23,571 nucleotides of DNA, taken from positions 1-23,571 of IMG/VR virus record IMGVR_UViG_3300041809_000448; one strand, 5' to 3'. Source of the DNA: a virus. How positions within the stretch are numbered: the stretch's first letter is position 1; every line of letters starts with the position of its first letter. This document shows positions 14,419-23,200 of this stretch, in pieces. A program made the translations under genes and the position numbers. The notes under the pieces are model-generated. The model was not told where the DNA came from. It searched no databases and saw only the letters and a program-made list of their open reading frames with translations.

Positions 14419-14825
14419 CCGAAAACGGTATTGTACAGCTCGTGCAGGGGAACGCTGCGGTTGCCGCGCTGTGTACTTCGGGCGGCGGATTTCTTGCAGA
14501 GCTTCCCAAGGGACAGCCGCTGCCGAGTTGGACCTACCAGACGATTTCGAATGTGCCGGAAGGTCGCGCGCTCGCCAGTATCGGCGGCTTGCGGCGCTGG
14601 CACGTGCAGATCGATTGTTTCGGCTATGCCGCATCGGATGTCATCAGCCTGAGCGAAGCCGTCATTCAATCGCTCAACGGATTCAAGGGAGCGCTGTCCG
14701 ACACGGATAAGACCTCGGTCGATTCGGCGTTCTGGATAGACTCGCACGATCCCGAGTTTGATTCGGTAAGCCGTACTTGGCGCCGGGTGATTGAGTTCGA
14801 AGTGTTCTACACAAGTCAGTTCTGA
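14415..14825 (+). CDS. Tail terminator protein (DUF3168-like)
   Basis: This 136-residue protein resembles the tail terminator/tail completion family, a ring that caps the tube and joins the head. It has the expected opening helix (IVQLVQGNAAVAALC), the PLPSWTYQTIS strand with the conserved proline, LRRWHVQIDCFGY, then helix VISLSEAVIQSLNGF and closing strands RRVIEFEVFY. GTG 14415 overlaps the stop of the fifth transferase. In related phages the terminator directly follows head closure or a gp10-like protein; here 3.7 kb of transferases intervene. The tube protein follows after 29 bases. Confidence 0.82.
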   Translation: MTENGIVQLVQGNAAVAALCTSGGGFLAELPKGQPLPSWTYQTISNVPEGRALASIGGLRRWHVQIDCFGYAASDVISLSEAVIQSLNGFKGALSDTDKTSVDSAFWIDSHDPEFDSVSRTWRRVIEFEVFYTSQF

Positions 14826-14854
14826 AACCCACAACAAAAGGAGATTCCACGATC

Positions 14855-15319
14855 ATGCCTTTCGATATGCCCACTACCTACGTCTCTCAAGGCGGTACCG
14901 GATACGGTTCCACCTTTTCCATCGGCTCGCCGCCCGCGCCGGTTCTCGAAATCAAGTCCTTTGACATTGATCCGCTCAGTATCCCGGAAGTCAATGTCAC
15001 GCATCTGCTTTCGCCAAACGCCACGGAGGAGTTGCGCCCTGGGCTGGCGAAGCCGGGTCTGATTCAGATGACAGGAAATTTCATCGGCGATGCGAGCCAG
15101 ACCGGTTTGCTCACGATGGCTGTCGAAGGCGCGCAGCAGAATCCGCAGACTCAGCCCTTCTCTGCCGTGGCTCCGATGAAGGACTCGACAAAGACGCTGA
15201 CTGTCACGGGTATCGGCTATATCTCGAAATTCAAAATGGGCGCCTTCGCCAACGGCAAGCCCGTCGATTTCGAGTGCTCGGTTCAGATCACTGGCTTGAT
15301 CTCGATCAACGTAGCGTAG
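14855..15319 (+). CDS. Major tail (tube) protein
   Basis: This 154-residue beta-rich protein has the shape and place of the tail tube subunit. It has a short N-terminal arm (MPFDMPTTYVSQGGTGYG), strands such as APVLEIKSFDIDPL and LIQMTGNFIGDA, and a C-terminal pair of strands ending GLISINVA. It lies between the tail terminator and the chaperone pair that precedes the tape measure. AAGGAG lies 11 bases before ATG 14855. It has no extra Ig-like domain, so it is a minimal tube protein. The stop at 15317-15319 is only eight bases from the tRNA. Confidence 0.85.
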   Translation: MPFDMPTTYVSQGGTGYGSTFSIGSPPAPVLEIKSFDIDPLSIPEVNVTHLLSPNATEELRPGLAKPGLIQMTGNFIGDASQTGLLTMAVEGAQQNPQTQPFSAVAPMKDSTKTLTVTGIGYISKFKMGAFANGKPVDFECSVQITGLISINVA

Positions 15320-15327
15320 ACTTTCGG

Positions 15328-15402
15328 CGCGGGGTAGACAAACGGTAAGTCGCCTGGCTCATAACCAGGAAATTCAGGGTTCGATTCCCTGCCCCGCTAC
15401 CA
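15328..15402 (+). tRNA. tRNA with CAU anticodon, initiator-like
   Basis: A full cloverleaf folds by hand. Acceptor CGCGGGG (15328-15334) pairs with CCCCGCT (15392-15398) except at the first pair, C1 x U72; the discriminator is A and CCA is encoded (15400-15402). D stem GAC/GTC has A11-U24. Anticodon stem CCTGG/CCAGG holds loop CTCATAA with CAU at 15360-15362. T stem CAGGG/CCCTG holds loop TTCGATT. An unpaired 1-72 and purine 11 with pyrimidine 24 are marks of bacterial initiator tRNA, as in E. coli fMet, but pair 29-41 is T-A, not G-C. It could be initiator Met, elongator Met or Ile (lysidine). It lies in sense between the tube and chaperone genes. Confidence 0.93.
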
Positions 15403-15407
15403 TCTCC

Positions 15408-16091
15408 ATGAATCTCCCCTCTCAGGCAAGGCGCGGGCTTCCCTATCGCTCGCTCACTGGTGGTGCTCCGTTCGCGTTCGCGGGGTGCCGCTGGTGGCTG
15501 CGGATGACGTACCGTGTCCTGCTCGAGTGCGAAGAGATTGCGGAGGTCAATCTGCTATCGCCTTCGTTCGACGTGACCAGACCATCGGCCCGGTTGGTGC
15601 GGGCGTTGCTTTGGGCCGCGCTCGTTTCCGCTGGCTGCGAACTGAGCGAGAAGCAAGTGGGAGCGAAGCTCTCTTTGCGCGGGGCTTCGCGGGCGCACGC
15701 GGCGTTACTCGATGCGTGGCTGGCTTCGATGCCGAAGGTCGCGACAAAGCCGGACGCGGAAGGCAAGCCGCATGCGTGGCCCGACTCGTGGGCGTTTGCG
15801 GTTGAATCCCTTGGGCTCACCACCGAACAATGGCTCGACATGACGCCGTTACAGGTGGAAGCTCTGCGCGCGGTCTACATGGAGCGGTTACAGAGAGAAG
15901 AGTACCTGGTCGGAGTGATCGCTTCCACGATGGCGAACTTTGGGGCGCGCGTCGTGCATAAGCCGCTCAAACCGGAGTCTTTTATGATTCACCCATTCGA
16001 AGCTCCCGATACTCCGGTTACGGGCGAAAAGCTCTTGTCCGTGTTCATGCCGATTAAGACATATCTCGACCAAAAGGGAAAGGCTTCATGA
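15408..16091 (+). CDS. Tail assembly chaperone, gpG-like (upstream half of frameshift pair)
   Basis: This 227-residue protein sits between tube and tape measure, where lambda has gpG. The first half has a chaperone-like stretch: LVRALLWAALVSAGCELSEK, then QVGAKLSLRGAS and LDAWLASMP. The second half (WPDSWAFAVESLGLTTEQW, then LDMTPLQVEALRAVY and IASTMANFGAR) resembles tail-assembly proteins of gene-transfer-agent type. Near its end the heptamer GGGAAAG (16076-16082) lies in the phase needed for -1 slippage into the next gene. ATG 15408 has no Shine-Dalgarno site and shares ATCTCCATG with the 16459 gene; in-frame ATG 15504 (MTYRVLLECEE) is an alternative start with GGTGG upstream. The assignment leans on position and the slip site. 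Confidence 0.72.
   Translation: MNLPSQARRGLPYRSLTGGAPFAFAGCRWWLRMTYRVLLECEEIAEVNLLSPSFDVTRPSARLVRALLWAALVSAGCELSEKQVGAKLSLRGASRAHAALLDAWLASMPKVATKPDAEGKPHAWPDSWAFAVESLGLTTEQWLDMTPLQVEALRAVYMERLQREEYLVGVIASTMANFGARVVHKPLKPESFMIHPFEAPDTPVTGEKLLSVFMPIKTYLDQKGKAS
16076..16082 (+). other. Candidate programmed -1 ribosomal frameshift site GGGAAAG
   Basis: The heptamer reads G GGA AAG in the upstream gene's frame. A -1 slip gives GGG AAA, then GGC TTC ATG ACG, which is exactly the frame of the gene starting at 16088. The same heptamer drives gpG-gpGT frameshifting in lambda. The upstream stop (TGA 16089-16091) is only seven bases further, so slipping would bypass it and yield a fusion of about 348 residues. 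Confidence 0.75.
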
Positions 16092-16453
16092 CGAAGTTCA
16101 CCTTTGAAAACGATCCGCAGCAGTACGTGATGGATTTCGATTTTAACGCGCTCTGCGATGCGGAAGCCGAGTTGCGTCTGGAACTCTTACCCGCGATTAT
16201 GCGCTGGCCGATGCAATCCGCGCTGGAGCTTCGTGGCGTCGTGTATGCGCTGATGAAAACCAAACATCCACTGGTCACCGTTGCGGAAGTAGGCGGATTG
16301 CTCACACGGCAGTTTACCGCGATGCGCAAGGTTCTGGCGCTGGAGTTGGTAGAGGCCGGGATCTATGAGCCGCGCGAAGAGATCGATGAGTCCGCGCCTG
16401 TTGCGCCCGGCCATGCTCCGCTTCCGCAGCAGCCCGAAACGGTTTCGAGCTAA
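16088..16453 (+). CDS. Tail assembly chaperone, gpT-like (downstream half of frameshift pair)
   Basis: This 121-residue product can be made from ATG 16088 (good AAGGGAAAGG upstream) or as a -1 frameshift extension of the preceding gene. It resembles gene-transfer-agent-type tail chaperones: VMDFDFNALCDAEAEL, then ALELRGVVYALMKT and VAEVGGLLTRQF, followed by a helix VLALELVEAG and a disordered acidic/proline tail (APVAPGHAPLPQQPE). In the lambda model the short form coats the tape measure and the long form recruits tube subunits. Because the downstream part also looks like a full chaperone domain, an independent second chaperone is possible. The next gene follows after five bases. Confidence 0.75.
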   Translation: MTKFTFENDPQQYVMDFDFNALCDAEAELRLELLPAIMRWPMQSALELRGVVYALMKTKHPLVTVAEVGGLLTRQFTAMRKVLALELVEAGIYEPREEIDESAPVAPGHAPLPQQPETVSS

Positions 16454-16458
16454 TCTCC

Positions 16459-17007
16459 ATGGCATACCGCGGCGATAAGGATATCGTTCACTACATCTCG
16501 GGTACGATTGAGCCTTCGGTGCATGTGGAGGGCATAGAGGATGTGGTCGAAGCGTTTACGGATTTGCCGAAATATATGCAACTGGCGGGGATGCACCGTG
16601 CCCTGACAGCCGCTGGCAACGTTCTAATGGCCGCAATTGAGCCTAGAATACCGATCCGCCTCGAAATATCTGATGGCGAGTTACGTGTGGCTGGCGGCCA
16701 ACTCAAAGATGCTATGAAATCCGAAGTGACCCTCGATTCCAACTATCGTGGCGGCATGATTGAGATCCATTTCGGAAAACTAGGCTTTATTGCTAATTTT
16801 GTGGAATACGGCCACGTCATGCTATCTCACGCGGGGAAGACGCTCACCGGACCCAAGACGCCCGGTGGGTTCGTGAAAGCGTATCCGTTTATTCGTCCCG
16901 CCGTCGATGGTTGCTGGGAACAAGCTATTGACGTGTTTACCGACTCGATGGACCTGACCGTCCGACAATGGGCTATGAAGTGGGGCGGTGTGGAGTTGGC
17001 GGTTTAA
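16459..17007 (+). CDS. HK97-gp10-like minor tail/connector protein
   Basis: This 182-residue protein matches the HK97 gp10-like pattern. HVEGIEDVVEAFTDLPKYM opens with the family's helix, GMHRALTAAGNVLMAAIEPR IPIR is the helix-turn before a loop, LKDAMKSEV follows, and FVEYGH with KAYPFIRPAVD close the domain. The family helps connect heads and tails and usually lies between head closure and tail terminator. Here it lies after the chaperone pair, directly before the tape measure. ATG 16459 follows the upstream TAA by five bases (TCTCC) with no Shine-Dalgarno site. The family call is good; its job at this new position is uncertain. Confidence 0.8.
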   Translation: MAYRGDKDIVHYISGTIEPSVHVEGIEDVVEAFTDLPKYMQLAGMHRALTAAGNVLMAAIEPRIPIRLEISDGELRVAGGQLKDAMKSEVTLDSNYRGGMIEIHFGKLGFIANFVEYGHVMLSHAGKTLTGPKTPGGFVKAYPFIRPAVDGCWEQAIDVFTDSMDLTVRQWAMKWGGVELAV

Positions 17008-17012
17008 TCCCT

Positions 17013-19214
17013 ATGGCGAGAAACGCAAGAGTTATTCGGACTGTTTTCGAGGCCGGCACTGGAAGTTACTTTGCTGATGTCGATAAGGCGAAGGCGAAAA
17101 TTATAGACTATGGCCAAGCTGTCGTTGGGTGTAACGGCAGAATGCGAGAGAATGCCGCCGTGGTGCGGGCTCTCTCGGGAGATCTGAAAGGCACGAATAG
17201 AGAACTCGCGATGATCCTCACTAACTCGCTGGGCTTGGGGCCGGTGCTCAGCGCGGCGTTCAAGGTTGCTGGGCCAGCAATCCTCGCTGTGTCGGTGGTG
17301 GACTTGGGAGTGAAGGTCAAGAAATTCTTCGATGATATGCGCGAGATGCCCGCGCGAATCAATACGACGTTTCGTGATCTCACCGGGAGTCTGCGAACCG
17401 CCGACGATGAATTACGTGTTTCGAATGCCCGGCTTGAAAATGAGATAGCAAAGCTCGAAGGCAAGCCGACCAATAATCTGAAAACCGCTATAGAAGAGAC
17501 CATCGCTGCGGCCGATAAGCTCGGAGAGCACCTGGAGAGAAACCTCGACAAAGCTCTGGAGGATTTACGTAAGCTGCGCCCCGGCGTGTTCACCTCAGCC
17601 TTTCAGCTTGCCGTAGGGATTCATGCTCCCAATTTGGTCGAGCGCGAGACTGCGGCATTTTCGGCGACGCAAAAAGAAGATATTTCGTTCGAGAAAGACT
17701 CTGCTGCAATTCGCGCTAATGCTGCTCTGTCCGATAAACAAAAAGAAGCCCTGTTGAAGGCCGCCGCAGAGCGGCATTACCGTGCCTTGCTTGATATTCA
17801 GAGGGCGGCTAGGGAGTGGTACGAAGCCGAGTTAGAGCGCATCGCGCCCACGAAGAAGATTCCCTACGAGACCGCGACCGGCGTGGAATATCGCGTTCCG
17901 AAGCCCCCCGCTGGTATTCCTTCGGGCTATAAGGAGGAGGTTCAGGGGATGCTCCTCAACTATCAGCGTCAAATGGAGGAGATGCAGGACCAGTTGAAGA
18001 ACACCGACCTACAAGGGAAGCTCGGCCCCGCTCAGGACGCATCGTCGCAGCGTAAAAAGGATGCGGAAGCGGCCAAAAAAGCGGCGGAAGCGGACAAAGA
18101 GCGTCTGCGTTTTCTGGCTCGTCTCGATGAGCACATGGCCAAAGAAAAGGAAGAAGCCATCGAAACCTTTGACAAATGGGTTGAGGCCGAAGGCAAACAG
18201 GAGAAAATGTTCGCTAAGGCCGATGAGCGCCGGCAGGACCGCGAGAAGGAATCAGCGGATCAATTAAGTACCGGACTCCCCGGTTTTGCCGGCGTACTTC
18301 CGCAGCGTCCTTCCGGTTTCCAGACCACAGCCGAGATCGAGGAAGCGGCGCGCCACACCTCCGAAATGGATACCATCGGCGGCCGGGGCCGCACCGGAGC
18401 GAGCGCCCGCGAGCAATATGAGTTAGCGGCCGAGACAGCCCGCGCCCGCATCGCGGCTGCCCAGGAAGTGCTGCGCCATGAGCTGGCGATCCTCGATGTC
18501 AACCGGGATCAGGTCAAGGTCCAGGAGGCCAAGGATAAGGCCGCAGTCGCGACGGCGCGCGCCCAGAATGAACAGGCGGAGCGGGATCTCCAGATTCAAG
18601 AGCAGCAGTTCGAAAAGTTCAAGCAAGCCATCGAACCGCTCATCAACGACATCTCCGGCCAATTAGCGGACACTCTAACAGGCAAGAAAACCAACTGGGG
18701 AAAGAGTCTCGAAAACACGGGCCGGGGAATGCTGCAATCCGGGATTCGCGGCGGCTTCGACCGCGTACTCGGCTTGGCAAAGCCCGATGGTTCGCGTTCG
18801 AATCCAATGTGGACTCGTAACGCCGACGGAGCCCCATCTCTCCCGGGCATTCCGGGCGCCGGTACTCCGGGCAATGCCGCTGGCGGTTTGGGTGTTCTGG
18901 GCCTACTGACGAGCCTGTTTCCGCTGTTTCCGCATCGAGCTGCTGGTGGCCCGCTCTCGGCCTCGGGAATGACTATTGTTGGCGAGAACGGTCCTGAGAT
19001 CCTGAGCGGCGTATCGGGCTACATTACCAGCAACGCAGATGCGCACCGGATGTTCGGCGGCGGCGGAGTCACGGTGCCAGTTTCCGTGGATGCGCGCGGC
19101 TCGGATATTGGAGTCTACCATCGAGCGGTGGATGCCGCGCGGCACTTGAGCCAAGCGGCCATGAGCGGTGCGATGCGAGCTCAGGCGGAACGTTCGCGAA
19201 GGGTACCAGTCTAA
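17013..19214 (+). CDS. Tape measure protein
   Basis: This 733-residue protein sets tail length; at about 0.15 nm per residue it predicts a tail near 110 nm. The N-terminal part is helical, with a hydrophobic stretch at about 73-100 (LGPVLSAAFKVAGPAILAVS inside). Long charged coiled-coil regions follow (about 120-180 and 330-590), rich in Lys, Glu, Ala and Arg. The C-terminus has the common tape-measure motif AAGGPLSASG then VGENGPE (656-662), a proline/glycine linker (about 610-640) and a basic tail. No peptidase domain is seen. I start at ATG 17013, five bases after the upstream TAA; ATG 16968 in frame would overlap the previous gene. Confidence 0.92.
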   Translation: MARNARVIRTVFEAGTGSYFADVDKAKAKIIDYGQAVVGCNGRMRENAAVVRALSGDLKGTNRELAMILTNSLGLGPVLSAAFKVAGPAILAVSVVDLGVKVKKFFDDMREMPARINTTFRDLTGSLRTADDELRVSNARLENEIAKLEGKPTNNLKTAIEETIAAADKLGEHLERNLDKALEDLRKLRPGVFTSAFQLAVGIHAPNLVERETAAFSATQKEDISFEKDSAAIRANAALSDKQKEALLKAAAERHYRALLDIQRAAREWYEAELERIAPTKKIPYETATGVEYRVPKPPAGIPSGYKEEVQGMLLNYQRQMEEMQDQLKNTDLQGKLGPAQDASSQRKKDAEAAKKAAEADKERLRFLARLDEHMAKEKEEAIETFDKWVEAEGKQEKMFAKADERRQDREKESADQLSTGLPGFAGVLPQRPSGFQTTAEIEEAARHTSEMDTIGGRGRTGASAREQYELAAETARARIAAAQEVLRHELAILDVNRDQVKVQEAKDKAAVATARAQNEQAERDLQIQEQQFEKFKQAIEPLINDISGQLADTLTGKKTNWGKSLENTGRGMLQSGIRGGFDRVLGLAKPDGSRSNPMWTRNADGAPSLPGIPGAGTPGNAAGGLGVLGLLTSLFPLFPHRAAGGPLSASGMTIVGENGPEILSGVSGYITSNADAHRMFGGGGVTVPVSVDARGSDIGVYHRAVDAARHLSQAAMSGAMRAQAERSRRVPV

Positions 19215-19215
19215 G

Positions 19216-19611
19216 ATGCCAGCCGGAAGCGCGATAACGATTCCTTCGAGTCCGCCCGCTCCCGCTTCGATTGAGGCGGCTCCAAGGCGCAACGCGTCGA
19301 TGAAGGTTAACCCCTTCACCAAGGCGCAACAAACGCAGGACTGGGGTGTCAATTGGGAAGAGTTATCCGTCTCCTGGCCGCCGATGAATCAAGCGGAGTT
19401 CGCAACCTGGCAGACGTTCCTCGCGGCGCTTGACGGCGTCGTCAACTACTTCACGTTTTCGGCGGCGGCATGCGCGCAGTATCCGGTTGAGTTGACAAAT
19501 GGCGCGACTCCCACCGGGCCGTTGAACTTCCGGTTGAAACAGGACCCGCATTACACCATCGAAAAAGATCGCTATTACCGGCTCACCTTCGAAGTGATCC
19601 AGGCTTTGTAA
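19216..19611 (+). CDS. Minor tail protein near the tip
   Basis: This 131-residue protein follows the tape measure. It has a proline-rich disordered start (about 1-25), then NPFTKAQQTQDWGVNWEELS, SWPPMNQAEFATWQTFLAAL with DGVVNYFTF, and closing strands YYRLTFEVIQAL. Proteins of this shape, with PPM..aE...W..FL..L.G, occur at this place in many siphoviruses and are probably part of the tail-tip hub. The start ATG 19216 lies one base after the tape-measure TAA. I do not claim an exact lambda counterpart. The next gene starts 17 bases later. Confidence 0.72.
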   Translation: MPAGSAITIPSSPPAPASIEAAPRRNASMKVNPFTKAQQTQDWGVNWEELSVSWPPMNQAEFATWQTFLAALDGVVNYFTFSAAACAQYPVELTNGATPTGPLNFRLKQDPHYTIEKDRYYRLTFEVIQAL

Positions 19612-19628
19612 GCGTTTGCAAACTCTCC

Positions 19629-20201
19629 ATGCCCCGGCCGATCCCACCCGCGATGCTTGCCGCACTCTGTGCGCCACAACTGAAACCGGCGCTTTTCGTC
19701 GAGATGCACTTCGTGGGAACTGTAGTCTACCTCTGGAGCGGTCAGGGATCGATCACATGGAATGGCCAGACTTGGAGCGGGAGCTTTCTCGATATCTCGC
19801 TTCCGGCCGATGGAACGCAAGTGGAAGCGAAGGGCCTGGTGTTGACGTTTTTTGGCCTCGATCCGACGGTAGCTCCGCTCGTTCAGAATTATTTCAAGTT
19901 GGGGCTGCCGGTGAAAGTGTACCTTGGGATTTATTCGGGCGGCAGCCTGATCGATTCGCCGGTGATTGCCTGGGCAGGCCGGATGGATCAGCCGACGTTT
20001 CGTGTTTCGCCAGAGGATCTGACCCTCTCGATCAACTGCGAGACGCGAATGATTGACATGAATATCCCGGTGGCGTTCCTCTACACGAATGAGCAGCAAC
20101 AGGCGCTCTATCCAGGTGATCTCGGTTTCTCTTTTGTCGATTCGATCCAAGAGAAAACGCTCTTCTTTGGCGGCTATCCGGGCGGGTATAAGACGAGCTA
20201 A
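19629..20201 (+). CDS. Tail-tip protein with YLWSG/WNG motif
   Basis: This 190-residue protein has a run typical of a tail-hub family in siphoviruses of Gram-negative hosts: PALFVEMHFVGTVVYLWSGQ, then ITWNGQTWSGSFLDISLP, VEAKGLVLTFFGLD, and a C-terminal ETRMIDMNIPVAFLYTNEQ block. It is beta-rich and probably forms a ring around the tip beneath the tube. It looks like part of the distal hub, perhaps binding the J-like protein that follows after five bases. The start ATG 19629 has CTCTCC before it and no Shine-Dalgarno site. Exact orthology cannot be settled here. Confidence 0.74.
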   Translation: MPRPIPPAMLAALCAPQLKPALFVEMHFVGTVVYLWSGQGSITWNGQTWSGSFLDISLPADGTQVEAKGLVLTFFGLDPTVAPLVQNYFKLGLPVKVYLGIYSGGSLIDSPVIAWAGRMDQPTFRVSPEDLTLSINCETRMIDMNIPVAFLYTNEQQQALYPGDLGFSFVDSIQEKTLFFGGYPGGYKTS

Positions 20202-20206
20202 GACAC

Positions 20207-23200
20207 ATGGGCGGAATCGCTTCCCTATTTTCGAGTGTTTCATCCGCGCTGGCTCCGCTTGCGCCTTGGATGGCACTAATCCAGGCGGGCGCCGGTCTCA
20301 TCGTCAAAGAGTTGGGAACTTTGATCGGCGGCAACCATCCCCACATTCCTGGTATCGCGCAACGCAACCCCATCGAACCGTGGCAGGTCTGCTACGGACG
20401 TTGCAAGACGGGCGGCGCGTTGATCTTCGAAAACGTCTGGGGAGATAATAATCAGATACTCGATCTCGTTTTCGTCCTGGCCTGCCATCCCTGCCAGAGC
20501 GTCGATGAACTGCTGATCGATAACAAGCGTATCCAGATCAACACCAATTCCGTTCCGAAGTCGGCTTTTGGCCCAGGTCCAAACAGCGGAACCAGCTTCT
20601 CTCCCGCCAATGAATCCTACGCCATCAGCGAGATTTCGCGTAGCAACGATGTGGTGAATGTGGTCTGCGCTCAGGACATCCCGTGGCTGACTGCCGGCGA
20701 CAACGTCTTCCTTGAACAAATACCAAGCGCCATCGATCAGAATCTGAACGGCAGTTACAACGTCTCGCAGATTCTTTCGCGGCTCTCCGCTGGCGGAGTT
20801 ATCAGTATGGCTCAGGTATCGGGAGCCTTAGGCACGGGCTATATGGTACAGAACAACGTGCCTGTCTTGGGTGGTTCCGGCGCCGGACTGACCATCAACA
20901 TTACTTCGGTTTCGTCGCTCGGAGAGATCCTGGCTTGGACGTTGAACGACCCAGGCCAAGGCTATGGCTTCAGCTCCTCGATGGGCAATCAGCTCTATGT
21001 GAATCAGATCACGTCGAACGGAACCGCGAGCAACGCGCTTTTTACGATCTCTTCGGTAGCGGGCGCAGGGAACGTCACATTCACGGTGCTGAATGGAGGT
21101 CCGACCATCGCGCCAGTGAGCACGGGTCTGGGTAGTGCGCAAGTCACCACCAACTGGCAGACTTACCTTTCGACTATCTATATCGAAACGATGCTCGGCA
21201 ATCAGACACTCGGACAGACCTTCGCTGGTATGACAGACGGGACTCCTTGGCTCGGAAGCACCCAGAACTTCGTGAGCCCCGAAAATCCAGGTAAGGCTGG
21301 CAGCAATACATCCGGCCAGCAGTTCAATCCCTGGACGAACTATTGCAGCCTGCTCGGTAAGACGGCGGTCTTCATCCGCTTGACGAATAACCAGGGTTGG
21401 AGCTATAACGGCATTCCGCAATTCTCTTTTTTGCTCCACGGTAAGAACAACATCTATGATCCGCGCAACGGCCCGGCGGTCTCGCAATCGAACGGCGTAG
21501 TTATCTCTGGCGTGGCCGCAGTCGGTCTGGTATCTCCCGGATTGTCTTTCGTCTCGGGCGATGTGCTCTCTCTCACGCAAACAGGCGGCTCTGGAGTTCA
21601 TATCGTAGTGGACACGGTGGACGGCTCTGGCGCGATTCTGACTGCATTTCTTGATCCGAACAACCAAGGTATGGGCTACTTCGTGGCGAATGGAGTTTCA
21701 GCCACGGGCGGTCATGGGTACGGCGCGATCTTTAATATTTTATCGGTTGGCTCCGCGTCGGGCATTGATAGCGTGAATTCGGCGAGTCCCACCGGCAGCG
21801 GAAGCGCCTACAAGATTGGGGATCTCTGCCAGGTAGTTCAATTCGGAGCTGAAGGCGGCTTCGTTAACATCACGGGGGTGACTCCATCCGGCGGGATTAC
21901 TGGAGTGATGCCGTGCTTGGTTGCCGGTTGCCAGGGCTGGGGGTACACGCCGGCAAACGGGCTTTCCCTGGTAGGCGGCAGCGGGACTGGTGGCCAGGTG
22001 AACATTGTTTCCGTCACTGGACTGAACGCGGCAAATTCGTTCGGCAATTATCCGGTCGGCTATTCGGAGAACTCGGCTCTCTGTATCGCGGACTTTCTCT
22101 GCGATCAGACCTGGGGTTACAAATATGCTTACGGCACCGATGTTCCGCTTGATGACTTGTCCAACCAGGCCTATGTGTGTGATACCCCGGTACCGATGCT
22201 GATCGGCTCGACGGAAACAACGGAGCCGATGTACGCCTGCAACGGCTCGTTTAAGCTCGACGCGGGAACGATGCGCGGCAAAATTCTGAAGGATCTAATG
22301 ACTTCGTGCGGCGGTCGGCTGGTTCAGTACGGAACGATTATTGGCTATCAGTATTTCATCCGGCCTGCCATCTGGCCGGTGAACACAATCCTGCCGGGTT
22401 ATACGATCCCGAGTTATGATCTGCTCGCCAATGCCGATGGGCCAGTCGAATGGAAGGCGGCTCCTAGCGTCAGTGAGTTGTATAACGAGGTCCGCGGCGT
22501 CTATGTCTCGCCGGATAATTTCTGGAACCGGACGAACTTTCCGGCTTATAAGCAGGACCACGATCACGGCTACGATCCGCTGAATGAATACCCGCAGTAC
22601 TCGGGAGACATCAACCTTGCCGCCGACTTAGGCGAACGCCGGACGCTCGATATCGAGTTGCCCTTTACGGTTTCTTGTGCATGCGCCCAGCGCCTGGCGA
22701 AGATCGAGCTTTTGCGCCGCCGCCAGTGGGGCAGTGGGACGGCAAAACAGTTGATGGCCGCCTGGCAGTTCGTTCCGCCGGACGTGGTAAATATGTCGTT
22801 CTCGCCGCTGGGTTGGAGTGCGCGCACGGTCGAGATCTCGTCGGTGCGTCCGCTGGTGGAAAAGGCGCAACAGGACGGCGCGGAGACAGTGCAACTGGGC
22901 TGCGAAATCGAATTTCAAGATACCGATGCGAGTGTTTACGAGTGGAGCACCGAAGAGCAGCTGAGCCCGCAGGGATATGTCCAGTCGAACTACCAGACCG
23001 GGTTCGAAACGGAGCTTGTGCCGTATCCTTGGAGCCCCGGCTATGCCGTCCCCCTGCCCGGCGACGCAATCAATGGTCCGGCTACTTTCGGATTGACGCC
23101 GGTTTACGGATTCGAGCAGCCTGGCAATCCTACCTTCGGGCTCAAAATAGTCGGTACGCCCGCGCTGAACAATCTGGATGATGGAATTGAACCGCCGTAC

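Noticed and set aside
15328-15402. tRNA as a phage attachment site
   Set aside because: It is complete and inside the tail operon, with no integrase nearby and no repeat of its 3' end noticed in the window.
20828-21667. A 279-codon minus-strand frame
   Set aside because: Same reason: opposite strand of the glycine-rich tip modules, no motif.
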